Assembly (NCBI RefSeq): GCF_001905095.1
Contig: NZ_LWLS01000083.1
Coordinates: 62,001 to 126,000 of the forward strand
Source of the DNA: Micromonospora sp. CB01531
GTDB lineage: Bacteria > Actinomycetota > Actinomycetes > Mycobacteriales > Micromonosporaceae
Reading direction: 5' to 3'
Length of the DNA stretch: 64,000 nucleotides
Below are positions 1-7,960 of the stretch, piece by piece. Position numbers and translations under genes: made by a program. The notes under the pieces were generated by a model. That model was not told the DNA's origin, searched no databases, and saw only the letters and a program-made list of their open reading frames with translations. Position 1 is the first letter of the stretch; each line of letters begins with the position of its first letter.

Positions 1-205
1 TCCATCGGCGTCGGCCATTCTGGCACCGCAGCCGACCGGCAGGGGCGCCTGCCAGGTACGGACGTGGCGCTGCCCACGCCGCCGGTGGCCGGAACGGGGC
101 AGAGAACCGCGCGCTCGGGCGGAAATAATGGCGCGCGACCCCAGTCGGGACGGCCCTTGAGTGAATGGGGACCCGACGCGTCGGACACGAGCGAGGACAC
201 ACGCC

Positions 206-1731
206 ATGACCGAGGGACCGTCAGCCGTTCCCCCGCCGGGACGCCCCGGACCGTACGCCGCACCGCCCGCCGGGCCGCCCGGCCATCCGGCACCACCCGG
301 CGCACCCGGGCCGTACGGGCAGCCGCCCTACCCGCCACCGAGCGGGTACGCTCCGCCGCCGGCACCACCGGCCCGGCGGTCCCGGCGCGGCCTGTGGATC
401 GGGCTCGGCGCGGGGGTGCTGGCCCTGGCCCTGTGCGCCGGGGTGGGGGTGGTCGGGTTGGCGTCATACCTCCGGAACGACAGCCCGTCCACCTAGTTCG
501 ACGACACGAACCCGATCCGGCAGACGAAGATCGAGTCCCTGCTGGCCGAGCACACCAGGGCGCTCACCGGCCGGGACGAGAAGGCGTTCGTCGCGCCGTT
601 CGACCAGGCCGACAAGGACCTGGTCGCGGCGCAGACCAGCCTCTACCGCAACCTCAGCAAGCTGCCGCTGGCCGACGTCCGCTTCGCGTACCGCCACAAG
701 GGCGAGTTCCGGCCGGTGGGCGGCGGCCACGAGGTCGATGTGACGGTGGCGTTCGTGCACCGGTTCGACGGCTTCGACGTCGGCCCGGTCGAGGAGTGGT
801 ACCAGTGGACGATCGCCCAGGCCGGCCAGGACGCGCCGCTGAAGGTCACCCGGGCCGGGGGTGTTCCGGAGGAGCGCCGACGGGACGCGGTCACCCACTA
901 CCCGGCACCGTGGGACAAGTGGCGGGACATCCACGTCGAGCGGACGCCGCACACGCTGCTGATCGTCGACGCGACGCTGCGAGCGGAGGCGCAACGGTAC
1001 GCCCCGATCGCCGAGCAGGCCGCGGCGGACGACCTGGCCGCCTGGCGGGCCGGCGGGGTGACCGGCGAGACGCCACCGGGCTTCGTCATCTCCCTGGTCA
1101 AGGGGCTGTCCGAGTTGGGTTCCCTCTACCGGACCACGAAGGAGACCCCCACCGAGTCCGGGATCGCGATCCCGGTGCCGCCGGAGGGGGTGCTCGACGG
1201 TGACGAGAACGACCCCGTCGTCGGGGCCACCCGGGTGGTGATCGACGTCCGCGACGAGTATCACTTCACGAAGGGCACCCGCGAACGGCAGCTGAACCTG
1301 TTCCGGCACGAGATCGGGCATGCCCTGGTCGGCAAGCTCACCGGCCGCGCCCCGGGATCCTCGCTCGTGGGCGAGCGGGAGAAGTGGGTGGTCGAGGGTT
1401 CGCGGAATACCTGGGCCACGGCCGGAAGCCCTGGTTGACCAGCGAGCGCACGGCCAACTCCCGGGCGGTGATCCGCCAGACCGGCTACCCGTCCTCGCTG
1501 CCGAGTGGCCCGGCATGGGACCTGAAGGGCCGGGTCGAGTACCACTACTGGTTGGGCCACTCGGCCATCGGCTTCCTGGTCGAGCGCTACGGGGAGCAGA
1601 AGATGTTCCAGCTCGTGGCCGAGCACTATCGCGGCACGGCAATTGACGCGGTGACCCAGGACGTCCTCGGCGCGTCGTCCGAGGAGTTCGAGCAGGCGTG
1701 GGCCGCCTACCTCAAGGCCGAGCTGCGTTGA
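206..1731 (+). pseudogene. Broken membrane-anchored zinc metallopeptidase (gluzincin-like)
   Basis: One ancestral reading frame seems to be split twice. From ATG 206 it encodes a Pro/Gly-rich cytoplasmic stretch and one membrane segment (about residues 62-88), then hits an in-frame TAG at 494-496. The same frame continues at once as a plausible extracellular domain. It contains HEIGH (1307-1321), the HExxH zinc motif. Near 1400 the frame is lost; one added base there would restore WVVEGFAEYLG and join the frame that ends at 1731. A glutamate in such a downstream EGFAEY segment is the usual third zinc ligand in gluzincins. Two independent lesions argue for a pseudogene, although sequencing error cannot be excluded for either. 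No partner gene is evident. The substrate is unknown. Confidence 0.75.
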
Positions 1732-1733
1732 AT

Positions 1734-1771
1734 GCCGAGCGGGCCGCCCTGGTGGGGGCGGCCCGCTCGGC
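1734..1771. terminator. Bidirectional hairpin terminator
   Basis: A GC-rich inverted repeat (arms GCCGAGCGGGCCGCC and GGCGGCCCGCTCGGC) lies between the convergent genes ending at 1731 and 1784. There is no T-run, as is usual in high-GC actinobacteria. Confidence 0.8.
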
Positions 1772-1783
1772 GGTCAGGCATGC

Positions 1784-2803
1784 TCAGGGCGCGTAGGCCA
1801 GCAGCGTCAGCTGCTGCACCTCCTGGGGCTCCGCCACCTCGCCGATCTGCCGGAATCCGGGGTCCAGCACCACGATCCGGCTCGCCTGCCGCACCAGCAC
1901 CTTGCCGTCCGCCGCGAACTGGATGCTCTTGACCTCGCCGTTGACCGGCAGCTTGGCCGCCTTGCCGGTGGTGGTGTCGACCACCGCGAAACTGCCGTCG
2001 TTACGGGACACGTCGGTGTTCATCCAGCCGACCGCGACGTACCGGCCGTCCATCGACACGCTCCGCACCCGCCAGCCGTCGTAGTGCGCGGCTTCGGCCT
2101 TCGGCGGCGTGTAGTGGTAGAAACTCGCCTTGCTCCCGCCGGTGGCGTATGGCTTGCCCTCGGAGACCGCTGCCCAATTCCGCCCGTCGGCGGACCACCA
2201 CTTGAGGGTTTCGTTGCCCGCGTCACCGTCGGCCGGCTTGTTGTCCGCCACGTCGATCAGCACCGACCGGCGGCCGTCCTGCACCATCAGCAGGTCGTTG
2301 GTGTTCCACACCAGCGGATTGCTGCCGAGGCAGTTGGCCGTCCCGCGGAAGGGCGCCGCCCGCTCGACCGTCCGCCTCCGGGATCCGTCGATCATCGACG
2401 TCACCAGAGTGCCGGCGTCCTCGTTGGCACCGCCCTCCACCCAGGCCAGCCGCTCACCGTACGGCGAGATGGTGATCGTGTTGCGGACGCACGACCCCTT
2501 GCCGAGGGAAATCCGGGCGGTCACCTGGTCGACGTCACCCCGGACGGCGTGGATCACCGCCTCCTGGTCGGTCATGCCCAGGTAGTAGCGGGTGCCGGCG
2601 AGAACGGTGGCCGAGGCGGGGTCGCTGACCGGGGCCGCGGTGGCGACCGGAGCCGCGGTGGTGACGGTGGCCGGCGGGGCGGCGGCCGGGGCGGTCTCTG
2701 CTCCGCCGCAGGCGCTCAGGCCCACCGTCGTGATCACGGCGGCTGCAAGGGCCACGACGTGGCGGAGGCTACGCGGACGAGCGGCGGCGGCGAAAACGTT
2801 CAC
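1784..2803 (-). CDS. Lipoprotein with beta-propeller-like repeats
   Basis: A predicted exported lipoprotein of 339 residues. The GTG start at 2803 is chosen because GAGGA lies 8 nt upstream and it leaves a normal signal peptide ending in the lipobox LSAC; a longer frame up to 2905 would bury the signal. After a Thr/Ala-rich linker the protein has repeated motifs such as ISPYGERLAWV, WSADGRNWAAV and VSMDGRYVAVGW, typical of TolB/WD40-like propellers. It is a clear paralog of the C-terminal domain of the next gene upstream (2985-4109), sharing AGTRYYL, NCLG and FAVVDTTTGK. A CAACC-N17-CGTCTGG promoter lies about 45 nt upstream. Likely a cell-surface sensor or binding protein; the ligand is unknown. 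Confidence 0.8.
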   Translation of the reverse strand: MNVFAAAARPRSLRHVVALAAAVITTVGLSACGGAETAPAAAPPATVTTAAPVATAAPVSDPASATVLAGTRYYLGMTDQEAVIHAVRGDVDQVTARISLGKGSCVRNTITISPYGERLAWVEGGANEDAGTLVTSMIDGSRRRTVERAAPFRGTANCLGSNPLVWNTNDLLMVQDGRRSVLIDVADNKPADGDAGNETLKWWSADGRNWAAVSEGKPYATGGSKASFYHYTPPKAEAAHYDGWRVRSVSMDGRYVAVGWMNTDVSRNDGSFAVVDTTTGKAAKLPVNGEVKSIQFAADGKVLVRQASRIVVLDPGFRQIGEVAEPQEVQQLTLLAYAP

Positions 2804-2847
2804 GTTTCCAGTCCTCAGGTTCAATGGCGCAACGGGTTGATGCACTC

Positions 2848-2876
2848 CCAGACGTCCAGTTCTCAAGGGAGGGTTG
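2848..2876 (-). promoter_or_regulatory. ECF-type promoter of the lipoprotein gene
   Basis: Read on the minus strand: CAACC (2876-2872), 17 nt spacer, CGTCTGG (2854-2848). The same pair precedes both SigE-like sigma genes of this window (4711-4683 and 26952-26925). The CAAC/CGTC pattern is the common form of ECF promoters. The 5' leader to GTG 2803 would be about 40 nt. Confidence 0.6.
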
Positions 2877-2929
2877 CCGTCTCGATGAGGAAATTTTCTG
2901 GCCATGTTTGAGACGCGGTCCAGCCACGA

Positions 2930-2964
2930 AACAGGCCTTCAGCACCAGGTGCTGAGGGCCTGTT
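2930..2964 (-). terminator. Hairpin terminator after the sigma/propeller operon
   Basis: Arms of 17 nt (AACAGGCCTTCAGCACC and GGTGCTGAGGGCCTGTT, one mismatch) with a one-base loop, just downstream of the stop at 2985 and before the separately promoted lipoprotein gene. Confidence 0.75.
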
Positions 2965-2984
2965 GACGGACCGTGGTCGACGGC

Positions 2985-4109
2985 TCAGGGCGTGTACGCC
3001 AGCAGCTTCATGTTCCGCACAGAGGTGGACTCGGCGACCGTGCCGAGAGGTGCGAAGCTGCCGTCCAGCACGCTGATGCCGGTCGCCCGCTTGACAATCA
3101 CCTTGTCGTCGACGGTGAACATGATGCTGCTGATGTCTCCGCTACCCGGCAGGTCGACGACCTTGCTGGTAGTGGTGTCGACCACCGCAAAACTGTCGTC
3201 GCGGCGGGACGGGTCGGTGCCGATCCAGCCGACGGAGAGGTATCGGCCGTCCATGGAGACGCTCCGGGCCTGCCAGCCGCCCCAGTGCGCGGCCTCGTCC
3301 TTCGGCGGCGTGTAGGTGTACTGGCGCCCCTGCGTCCCGTCCGTCACATACGGCTGGCCCTCAGCCACCGCCGCCAGCCACCTGCCGTCAGCCGACCAGC
3401 ACCGGTCGGTCTCCTGGCCCGGGTCACCGTTGACCCGCTTGTTGGCCGCCACGTCGAACAGCACCGACTGGCCGTTCTTCCTGCCCACCATCAGCAGGTC
3501 GCTGCCCTGCCAGACCAGCGGGCGGGGGCCGAGGCAATTGACCTCGTCCAGCAGTCTCACCGCGCCTGGCTTTCCGAGCGTGCCGGCCAGGAGCACACCA
3601 CTGTTGCCGCCGTCGGTGCTGTCCTGCACCCAGGCCACCCGCTTGCCGTCCGGCGAGATGGTGAGAGTGTTGGCCTCGCAGCCGTAGGTGACGAACGGAA
3701 GCTGGTGGACCACCTGCTCCGAGCTGCCCCGGACGGCGTGGATCCGGTACTTGTTGGACGTGGTCTCCAGGTAGTACCGGGTGCCGGCGAGGACGGACGA
3801 CGGCTTAGCCGGCGAGTTCGTCGGCTCGGTGCTTGTCGAAGGGTCCGGGGTGGCGGTGACCTCGACCGGGGGCGGGCTGACGGTGGTCGACGGGCCGGCG
3901 GGCTGTGGAGCGGGATCCTGCCCGCCGGGGCGGATCGCCAGGGCGGTGCCCGTCGCGGCGGCGATCATCACCAGCGCGGCGGCCGAGGTGGCGATGGCTC
4001 GCTGGAGGCCGAGCCGGCGCGAGGTACGCAGGGCCCGGTCCCGCAGGTCGACCGGGGTGACCTCCTCGGCCAGGCCGGCCAGGTCGAGCCGGAGACGGTC
4101 GTAGTTCAT
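2985..4109 (-). CDS. Membrane-anchored propeller protein, putative sigma-factor regulator
   Basis: 374 residues starting at ATG 4109, whose ATGA overlaps the stop of the sigma gene, so the two are translationally coupled. The first ~40 residues (MNYDRLRLDLAGL...) are cytoplasmic and charged. One membrane helix follows (about 42-62), then a Pro/Ser/Thr-rich linker and an exported domain with propeller-like repeats (TISPDGKRVAWV, WSADGRWLAAV, SMDGRYLSVGW). The exported domain matches the lipoprotein at 1784-2803 along its length. Topology and coupling to an ECF sigma gene suggest an anti-sigma or sensory role, but no recognised anti-sigma domain or zinc motif (HxxxCxxC) is visible, so this role is inferred. 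Confidence 0.8.
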   Translation of the reverse strand: MNYDRLRLDLAGLAEEVTPVDLRDRALRTSRRLGLQRAIATSAAALVMIAAATGTALAIRPGGQDPAPQPAGPSTTVSPPPVEVTATPDPSTSTEPTNSPAKPSSVLAGTRYYLETTSNKYRIHAVRGSSEQVVHQLPFVTYGCEANTLTISPDGKRVAWVQDSTDGGNSGVLLAGTLGKPGAVRLLDEVNCLGPRPLVWQGSDLLMVGRKNGQSVLFDVAANKRVNGDPGQETDRCWSADGRWLAAVAEGQPYVTDGTQGRQYTYTPPKDEAAHWGGWQARSVSMDGRYLSVGWIGTDPSRRDDSFAVVDTTTSKVVDLPGSGDISSIMFTVDDKVIVKRATGISVLDGSFAPLGTVAESTSVRNMKLLAYTP

Positions 4110-4636
4110 CGGGCGCTCCCTTCCAGGACGTACAGCTCGGCGAGTTCCGGGGCGACGGTGCGCAACTTGGCCAGGGCTTTCGAGGTCTGGCTCTTGACGG
4201 TGCCGACGCTGACGCCGAGCAGGTCGGCGGCCTCGGCCTCGGTGCGGTCCTCGAAGAACCGCAGGACCAGCACGGCCCGCTGCTTGGCGGAGAGCTTCGC
4301 CAGCGCGGCCCGGAGGGTGAGCCGGAGGGTGGCCTGGTGGGCGTGGTCGGGGGCCGAGTCGCCTCCGCGCGGCTCGGGCAGGTCGCCCGGCATCGACTCG
4401 GCCACCCGGCGCCGCCGCCACCAGGACACCTGCAGGTGGTACATGGTCTTGCGGGTGTACGCCTCGGCGTTGCCGCTGTCATGCAGTCGGCTCCACGAGC
4501 GGTGGGTGCGGGCCAGGGCGGACTGGACGAGGTCTTCCGCCAGGTGCTGGTCCCCGGTCAGCAGGTACGCCGACCGCAGTAGTGCGGGGGTGCGGGTTCG
4601 CACGAACGAGTCGAACTCACTCAGGAGAGGGTCCAC
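4106..4636 (-). CDS. SigE-family ECF RNA polymerase sigma factor
   Basis: 176 residues. GTG 4636 is chosen (VDPLLSEFDSFVRTR) because the family is about 170 residues long and AAGGA lies upstream; the frame is open much further but is not protein-like there. Sigma region 2 is seen in LLRSAYLLTGDQHLAEDLVQ, and region 4 in LSAKQRAVLVLRFFEDRTEAEAADLLGVSVGTVKSQTSKALAKLR, quoted here only as landmarks: RAVLVLRF, the HTH around AADLLGVSVGTVKSQ. It overlaps the following membrane protein gene by ATGA. Its own promoter carries CAACC-N17-CGTCTGG, suggesting autoregulation. It directs RNA polymerase to an extracytoplasmic-stress regulon that probably includes the lipoprotein gene. Confidence 0.88.
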   Translation of the reverse strand: MDPLLSEFDSFVRTRTPALLRSAYLLTGDQHLAEDLVQSALARTHRSWSRLHDSGNAEAYTRKTMYHLQVSWWRRRRVAESMPGDLPEPRGGDSAPDHAHQATLRLTLRAALAKLSAKQRAVLVLRFFEDRTEAEAADLLGVSVGTVKSQTSKALAKLRTVAPELAELYVLEGSAR

Positions 4637-4682
4637 ACAAGCCGATCCTTGGGGTGAGGTGTTGCACCATCGTGACGCCTCC

Positions 4683-4711
4683 CCAGACGCCACTTTGAAC
4701 AAGCAGGGTTG
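4683..4711 (-). promoter_or_regulatory. ECF-type autoregulatory promoter of the first sigma gene
   Basis: Minus strand CAACC (4711-4707), 17 nt, CGTCTGG (4689-4683), about 45 nt before GTG 4636. The CGGCAACCCT and CGTCTGGG extensions are shared exactly with the lipoprotein promoter at 2848-2876. Confidence 0.6.
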
Positions 4712-4890
4712 CCGTCGTGTTTGAAGGAATCTTGGGCGTGGTGGCCGGATGTCCGACGTGATCGGTAGACGACGTTGCCCCGAAAGGTGGAGGTGCCGGG
4801 TGAAAGGCCAACAAATTTCCGCCGGGCTCCCACTCTTAGAAAGCGCCTGAATGCGGCCGGACGACGAGCAGCCGGAGGAGTGCACGCCCC

Positions 4891-5364
4891 ATGAGTCAGG
4901 AAACCAGGACCGAGCAGGCTGGACGCACGGGTGGCAACCAGCCAGCCCGCCAGAACAAGCTCACCAACGAGGACGGCAAGATCATGATTGCCGAAAACGT
5001 GGTACAGAAGGTCGCCGGGATGGCGTGCCGGGAGGTGGCCGGCGTCCATGCCATGGGCAACGCCGGCACCCGCGCGTTCACGGCCATCCGGGAGCGCATT
5101 CCGGGCAGCAGCGGGCCGAACGTGTCCCAGGGGGTCGGCGTCGAGGTCGGCGAGACCGAGGCGGCGGTCGACCTCGACGTCATCGTCGAGTACGGGGTCA
5201 GCATCGCCGATCTGGGCCGGAACATCCAGCGCAACGTGAAGACGGCCGTCGAGCGGATGACCGGCCTGAACGTCGTCGAGGTCAACATCAGCGTCGACGA
5301 CGTGCACCTGCCCGAGGCCGATGGCCAACGGCAGGGTCAACAGCAGCAGCCGCGGGTGTCATGA
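4891..5364 (+). CDS. Asp23/Gls24 family envelope stress protein
   Basis: 157 residues, ATG preceded by GGAGGAG. The Asp23 (DUF322) core runs from about residue 30 to 135: ENVVQKVAGMACREVAGVHAM, then an alternating valine/aspartate stretch (VGVEVGETEAAVDLDVIVEYG) and a C-terminal MTGLNVVEVNISVDDVHL; each is only a landmark of the fold. The flanks are Gln-rich and low complexity. Asp23 proteins are cytoplasmic and are tethered to the membrane by AmaP in Gram-positive bacteria, where they respond to alkaline or cell-wall stress. It is the first gene of a six-gene operon ending with an AmaP-like protein at 7564. The next gene starts inside its stop codon (ATGA). Confidence 0.88.
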   Translation: MSQETRTEQAGRTGGNQPARQNKLTNEDGKIMIAENVVQKVAGMACREVAGVHAMGNAGTRAFTAIRERIPGSSGPNVSQGVGVEVGETEAAVDLDVIVEYGVSIADLGRNIQRNVKTAVERMTGLNVVEVNISVDDVHLPEADGQRQGQQQQPRVS

Positions 5365-5723
5365 CCGCCACGCCTAGCCGGCGTGACGCGGTGGTCGACG
5401 GCGTCGACGTGGATGCCGTGGCGGCCGCGGCCTGCGCCTGTCCGGATGTGGTGGGCCTTACCGCGGGTTGGGTGGGGGGCCGGGCCACCTACCTGCCCGG
5501 TCGTCGGGTCGAGGGGGTGGCCGTCGACGCCGACGCCGTGGTGGTCCAGGTCCGGAGCCGGTGGGGGGTCACCGCCGGAACGCTGGCCGGCCAGGTCCGG
5601 GCGGCGGTGGCACCGCTGGCGGCCGGTCGTCGGGTCGACGTGGTTGTCGCAGATCTGGAGGACCCGCCGCCGGCCGGGGCGGACGGGGGCCGCGGTGGGG
5701 GCACGAACCTCGTCGGTCCGTGA
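5361..5723 (+). CDS. Small conserved protein of the Asp23 cluster
   Basis: 120 residues, starting at ATG 5361 within the stop of the Asp23 gene (ATGA overlap), so translation is coupled. The body (VDGVDVDAVAAAACACPDVVGLTAGWVGGRATYLPGR...) resembles a shortened Asp23-type fold: a helix ending in CPDVVGL, a segment with VEGVAVDADAVVVQVRSRWG, and a helix with TAGTLAGQVRAAVAPL before VDVVVADLEDP. Asp23 proteins often have such an A/G-V-x-G-L helix followed by strands, so it may be a divergent member. The tail is Gly/Arg-rich. No membrane segment is seen. The function is not known beyond its operon. Confidence 0.75.
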   Translation: MTATPSRRDAVVDGVDVDAVAAAACACPDVVGLTAGWVGGRATYLPGRRVEGVAVDADAVVVQVRSRWGVTAGTLAGQVRAAVAPLAAGRRVDVVVADLEDPPPAGADGGRGGGTNLVGP

Positions 5724-5828
5724 CCTGTACGCACCGGTGAGGATCCGCCTGCCCGCCTGTCGCGCCAGTGCGATCAGCGGCGCTCATCGCTTCACAGTCG
5801 ATACAGCATGATGGGAGGAGACGACCGC

Positions 5829-6008
5829 ATGACCAAGTTGACAGGGTCCGTCGTCGGCCTGGCGTTGGGTTTCGCCCTGGCATTCGGCAGCTTCGGTCAG
5901 ATGCTGATCGTCGCGCTGTTCGCGGCGATCGGCTACGGGGTGTCGAAGTTCTTCGCCGGCGAGGTTGACCTCGGCCCGTACGTCCAGGGCCGGCGGACCA
6001 GCCGGTGA
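5829..6008 (+). CDS. DUF2273-like small membrane protein
   Basis: 59 residues. ATG 5829 is preferred to an in-frame ATG at 5808 because GGGAGGAG lies about 10 nt upstream. The protein is almost wholly one hydrophobic hairpin (VVGLALGFALAFGSFGQMLIVALFAAIGYGV) followed by a short charged tail KFFAGEVDLGPYVQGRR. This length and pattern fit the DUF2273 proteins that accompany asp23 and amaP genes, where they probably help membrane anchoring of the Asp23 complex. The last codons overlap the GTGA start of the next gene. A 105 bp spacer before it shows no obvious terminator, so it is likely cotranscribed with the genes before it. Confidence 0.82.
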   Translation: MTKLTGSVVGLALGFALAFGSFGQMLIVALFAAIGYGVSKFFAGEVDLGPYVQGRRTSR

Positions 6009-6430
6009 CCGCGGTGACCGAGGCCCCGGCCGGCGGGTCGGCACCGGCACACGGTGGTCTGGGCCGGCTGCACATCCACGACCGGGTGGTGGAGAAGATC
6101 GCCGCGCAGGCGGCACGGGAGGTCGCCGAGGCCGGCAGCGCGCGGCCGCGCGTGCTCGGGCGGTCCCTGCCCGGCGCGGGTCGCTTCGGAATCCGCCGTG
6201 CCGACCAGGGCGCTGCCGCGACGGCGTCCGCGGCCATCGAGGGATCGGTGACCCGCATCGAGTTGTCCATCAGCGTCCGCTGGCCGGCATCCATCCCGGA
6301 GGTCACCGCCCGGGTCCGCGACCGCGTCCGGACCCGCGTGTCGGACCTCACCGGGCTGCGGGTCCAGGAAGTGGGGATCACCGTCACCGACCTGGTCACC
6401 GACCGGACCCCCGCCAGCCGGGTGCACTGA
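6005..6430 (+). CDS. Second Asp23/Gls24 family protein
   Basis: 141 residues from GTG 6005, overlapping the preceding stop (GTGA). The Asp23 core is clear: IHDRVVEKIAAQAAREVAEAG, a variable loop, then VEG-type strands (SVTRIELSISVRWPASIPEV), the helix VRDRVRTRVSDLTGLRV and the terminal strand VGITVTDLV. It is more divergent and shorter than the Asp23 protein at 4891. Two Asp23 paralogs in one operon are common in actinobacteria and may form mixed polymers under the membrane. The stop is 13 nt before the next start, so it belongs to the same transcript. Confidence 0.85.
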   Translation: MTAVTEAPAGGSAPAHGGLGRLHIHDRVVEKIAAQAAREVAEAGSARPRVLGRSLPGAGRFGIRRADQGAAATASAAIEGSVTRIELSISVRWPASIPEVTARVRDRVRTRVSDLTGLRVQEVGITVTDLVTDRTPASRVH

Positions 6431-6443
6431 ATCGGGGCCCCCG

Positions 6444-6983
6444 GTGAGAATCACCAACCGTCTGCTCGCGTTCCTGTTGAGCCTGGCGCTGACCCTCGGC
6501 GCCGTCCTCGTGTTGATCGAGATCGTCGCCTACGCGGTCGGGGCGAAGGCGATCGTGCTGAACTGGCCCGGCCTCTACCGCTGGGCGTCCGGCACCACTT
6601 GGGGCAGCGGGATCGTACGGCTGGTTGCTGTGGGCCTCGTCGTCATCGGGCTGCTGCTGCTCGCCGCGCAGCTCAAACCCCGCCGGCCCCACCGGCTGCG
6701 CCTGCAGCCCATCGATCCCGCCACCGACGCCGCCATCACCCGGCGCGGCCTGGCCCGGACGCTCCGGGACGCGGCCATCGAGGTGGAGGGTGTCCACGAC
6801 GCCCACGTCACAGTCGACCGGCACCTCGTACGCGTTCGCGCCGAGGTGCTCGACGGGGCGGCACCTACCGGGGACTACCTGAACGGCGCGGTGGCCTCGG
6901 CCGCCCAGCACCGCCTCGACGCGCTGCGTCTGGACCCGGCACCGGCCCTGTCCGTGCGGATCAGCAAGGAGGAGCTGCGGTGA
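6444..6983 (+). CDS. DUF6286-like membrane protein of the Asp23 cluster
   Basis: 179 residues, GTG start. Two membrane helices are visible, about residues 5-30 (LLAFLLSLALTLGAVLVLI) and 55-75 (IVRLVAVGLVVIGLLLLAA). A cytoplasmic domain follows with ITRRGLARTLRDAAIEVEGV, VRVRAEVL and a C-terminal RISKEELR. This layout, two helices plus an Asp23-like alpha/beta domain, fits the DUF6286 proteins found beside asp23/amaP in actinobacteria. The stop TGA is used as part of the next start (GTGA at 6980), so both are coupled. It is probably a membrane partner of the Asp23 proteins. Confidence 0.8.
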   Translation: MRITNRLLAFLLSLALTLGAVLVLIEIVAYAVGAKAIVLNWPGLYRWASGTTWGSGIVRLVAVGLVVIGLLLLAAQLKPRRPHRLRLQPIDPATDAAITRRGLARTLRDAAIEVEGVHDAHVTVDRHLVRVRAEVLDGAAPTGDYLNGAVASAAQHRLDALRLDPAPALSVRISKEELR

Positions 6984-7564
6984 TTCGCGCCGACCGCCTC
7001 AACCGGATCGTGCTCACCCTGCTCGCGTTGGTGCTGCTCGCCGCCGGTGTCGCGATCCTCCTCGCCGGTGCCGACGTGTACGGCCGGGGCTTCAGTCGGC
7101 GGCACCTGCTCGACAACCCGGCCACGCGCTTCGTCGGTGTCCACGGCGGCTGGTTCTGGCCGGTGGCGGGCGTGGCAGCCGCGATTGTCGCGTTGCTCGG
7201 CCTGCGCTGGCTGGCCGCCGTCGTCACCACCGAACCCGGCCAGCGGCGCATCAACATCAGCACCAATGGCGACAGCGGACGGACCGTCCTCGACGCCGGG
7301 GCGCTCGCCGACGCCGTCAGAGCGGAGGTCGAGGACTGCCCGGGCGTGGACGAGGTCGACACCAGGCTGTCGGGGAGCCCGTACACGCCCCGCCTGGCGC
7401 TGACCGTCACGGCCGATCCCGACGCCGACATCGCCGCGCTGCGCGAGCGGCTCGAAGCCCTCGTGCTGCCCCGCGTCCGCTACGCCCTCGGCAGGCCGGA
7501 CCTGCCCGTCACCCTCGATCTCACCCAGCGCACCCGCCGGCGCACTCGAGTGGGCCTCGCGTGA
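6980..7564 (+). CDS. AmaP-like alkaline shock membrane anchor protein
   Basis: 194 residues from GTG 6980, with AAGGAGGAG a few bases upstream. Two membrane helices (LTLLALVLLAAGVAILLAG, and PVAGVAAAIVALLGLRWL) flank a short loop containing the conserved-looking LLDNPATRFVGVHGGWFWP; after them comes a cytoplasmic alpha/beta domain (VLDAGALADAVRAEVEDCPGV ... LALTVTADPDADIAAL). AmaP proteins have this two-helix hairpin and recruit Asp23 to the membrane. It closes the operon; the next genes are on the other strand after about 34 nt. The Asp23-related part suggests it could bind the Asp23 proteins encoded at 4891 and 6005. Confidence 0.8.
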   Translation: MIRADRLNRIVLTLLALVLLAAGVAILLAGADVYGRGFSRRHLLDNPATRFVGVHGGWFWPVAGVAAAIVALLGLRWLAAVVTTEPGQRRINISTNGDSGRTVLDAGALADAVRAEVEDCPGVDEVDTRLSGSPYTPRLALTVTADPDADIAALRERLEALVLPRVRYALGRPDLPVTLDLTQRTRRRTRVGLA

Positions 7565-7597
7565 ACTGAGAGCCGGTGGGTGCGGACGGCCCCGCGC

Positions 7598-7960
7598 CTA
7601 AGAGTTTGGCGACCGGGGTGGCTCGACCAACGGTCTGCGGTACGGGCCCCAGGCGACGAACCGTTCGAACAGTTCGCGTGGGGTCGGCCCGTCCTGCGGG
7701 TTGAGCCGGAACAGGTCGTGGGTGGCCTCGTGATAGAGCCCGGAGAGGTAGATGGCCAGGTCGACGGGGTGGCTGTCGTACTCGGCCCGAAGCAGCAGGC
7801 GGGCCTGCGCGCACGGCCACGGCTGGCCGCAAGCCCGGCACAGCCACAGTGGGCGGATCGGCAGGTGCGGCGGATGGCCGGGCGGGTAGGCGCGAGGTCG
7901 ATCGGGGTACGGCCCGAGGCGCGGCACCGGAAGCATGCGGTCCCGCCAGTCGCCGGTCAC
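7598..7960 (-). CDS. Small conserved protein with Cys-rich motif
   Basis: 120 residues. GTG 7960 is chosen because it overlaps the stop of the gene upstream (GTGA) and leaves MTGDWRDRMLPVP; ATG 7936 is the alternative. A proline-rich start is followed by WLCRACGQPWPCAQARLLL, a CxxC...C arrangement that could bind zinc, then a helical region (VDLAIYLSGLYHEATHDLF) and a tail LFERFVAWGPYRRP. I do not recognise a named family. It sits divergent from the XRE/DUF5753 regulator at 8369, next to which such small genes may act as partners. The protein is too short for an enzyme of known type. Confidence 0.65.
   Translation of the reverse strand: MTGDWRDRMLPVPRLGPYPDRPRAYPPGHPPHLPIRPLWLCRACGQPWPCAQARLLLRAEYDSHPVDLAIYLSGLYHEATHDLFRLNPQDGPTPRELFERFVAWGPYRRPLVEPPRSPNS

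Noticed and set aside
1..205. Possible gene starting at ATG 18 on the minus strand and leaving the window, and a long plus-strand frame from 64.
   Set aside because: No ribosome site, only a few codons are inside the window, and the long frame is Arg/Pro-rich shadow of the peptidase region.
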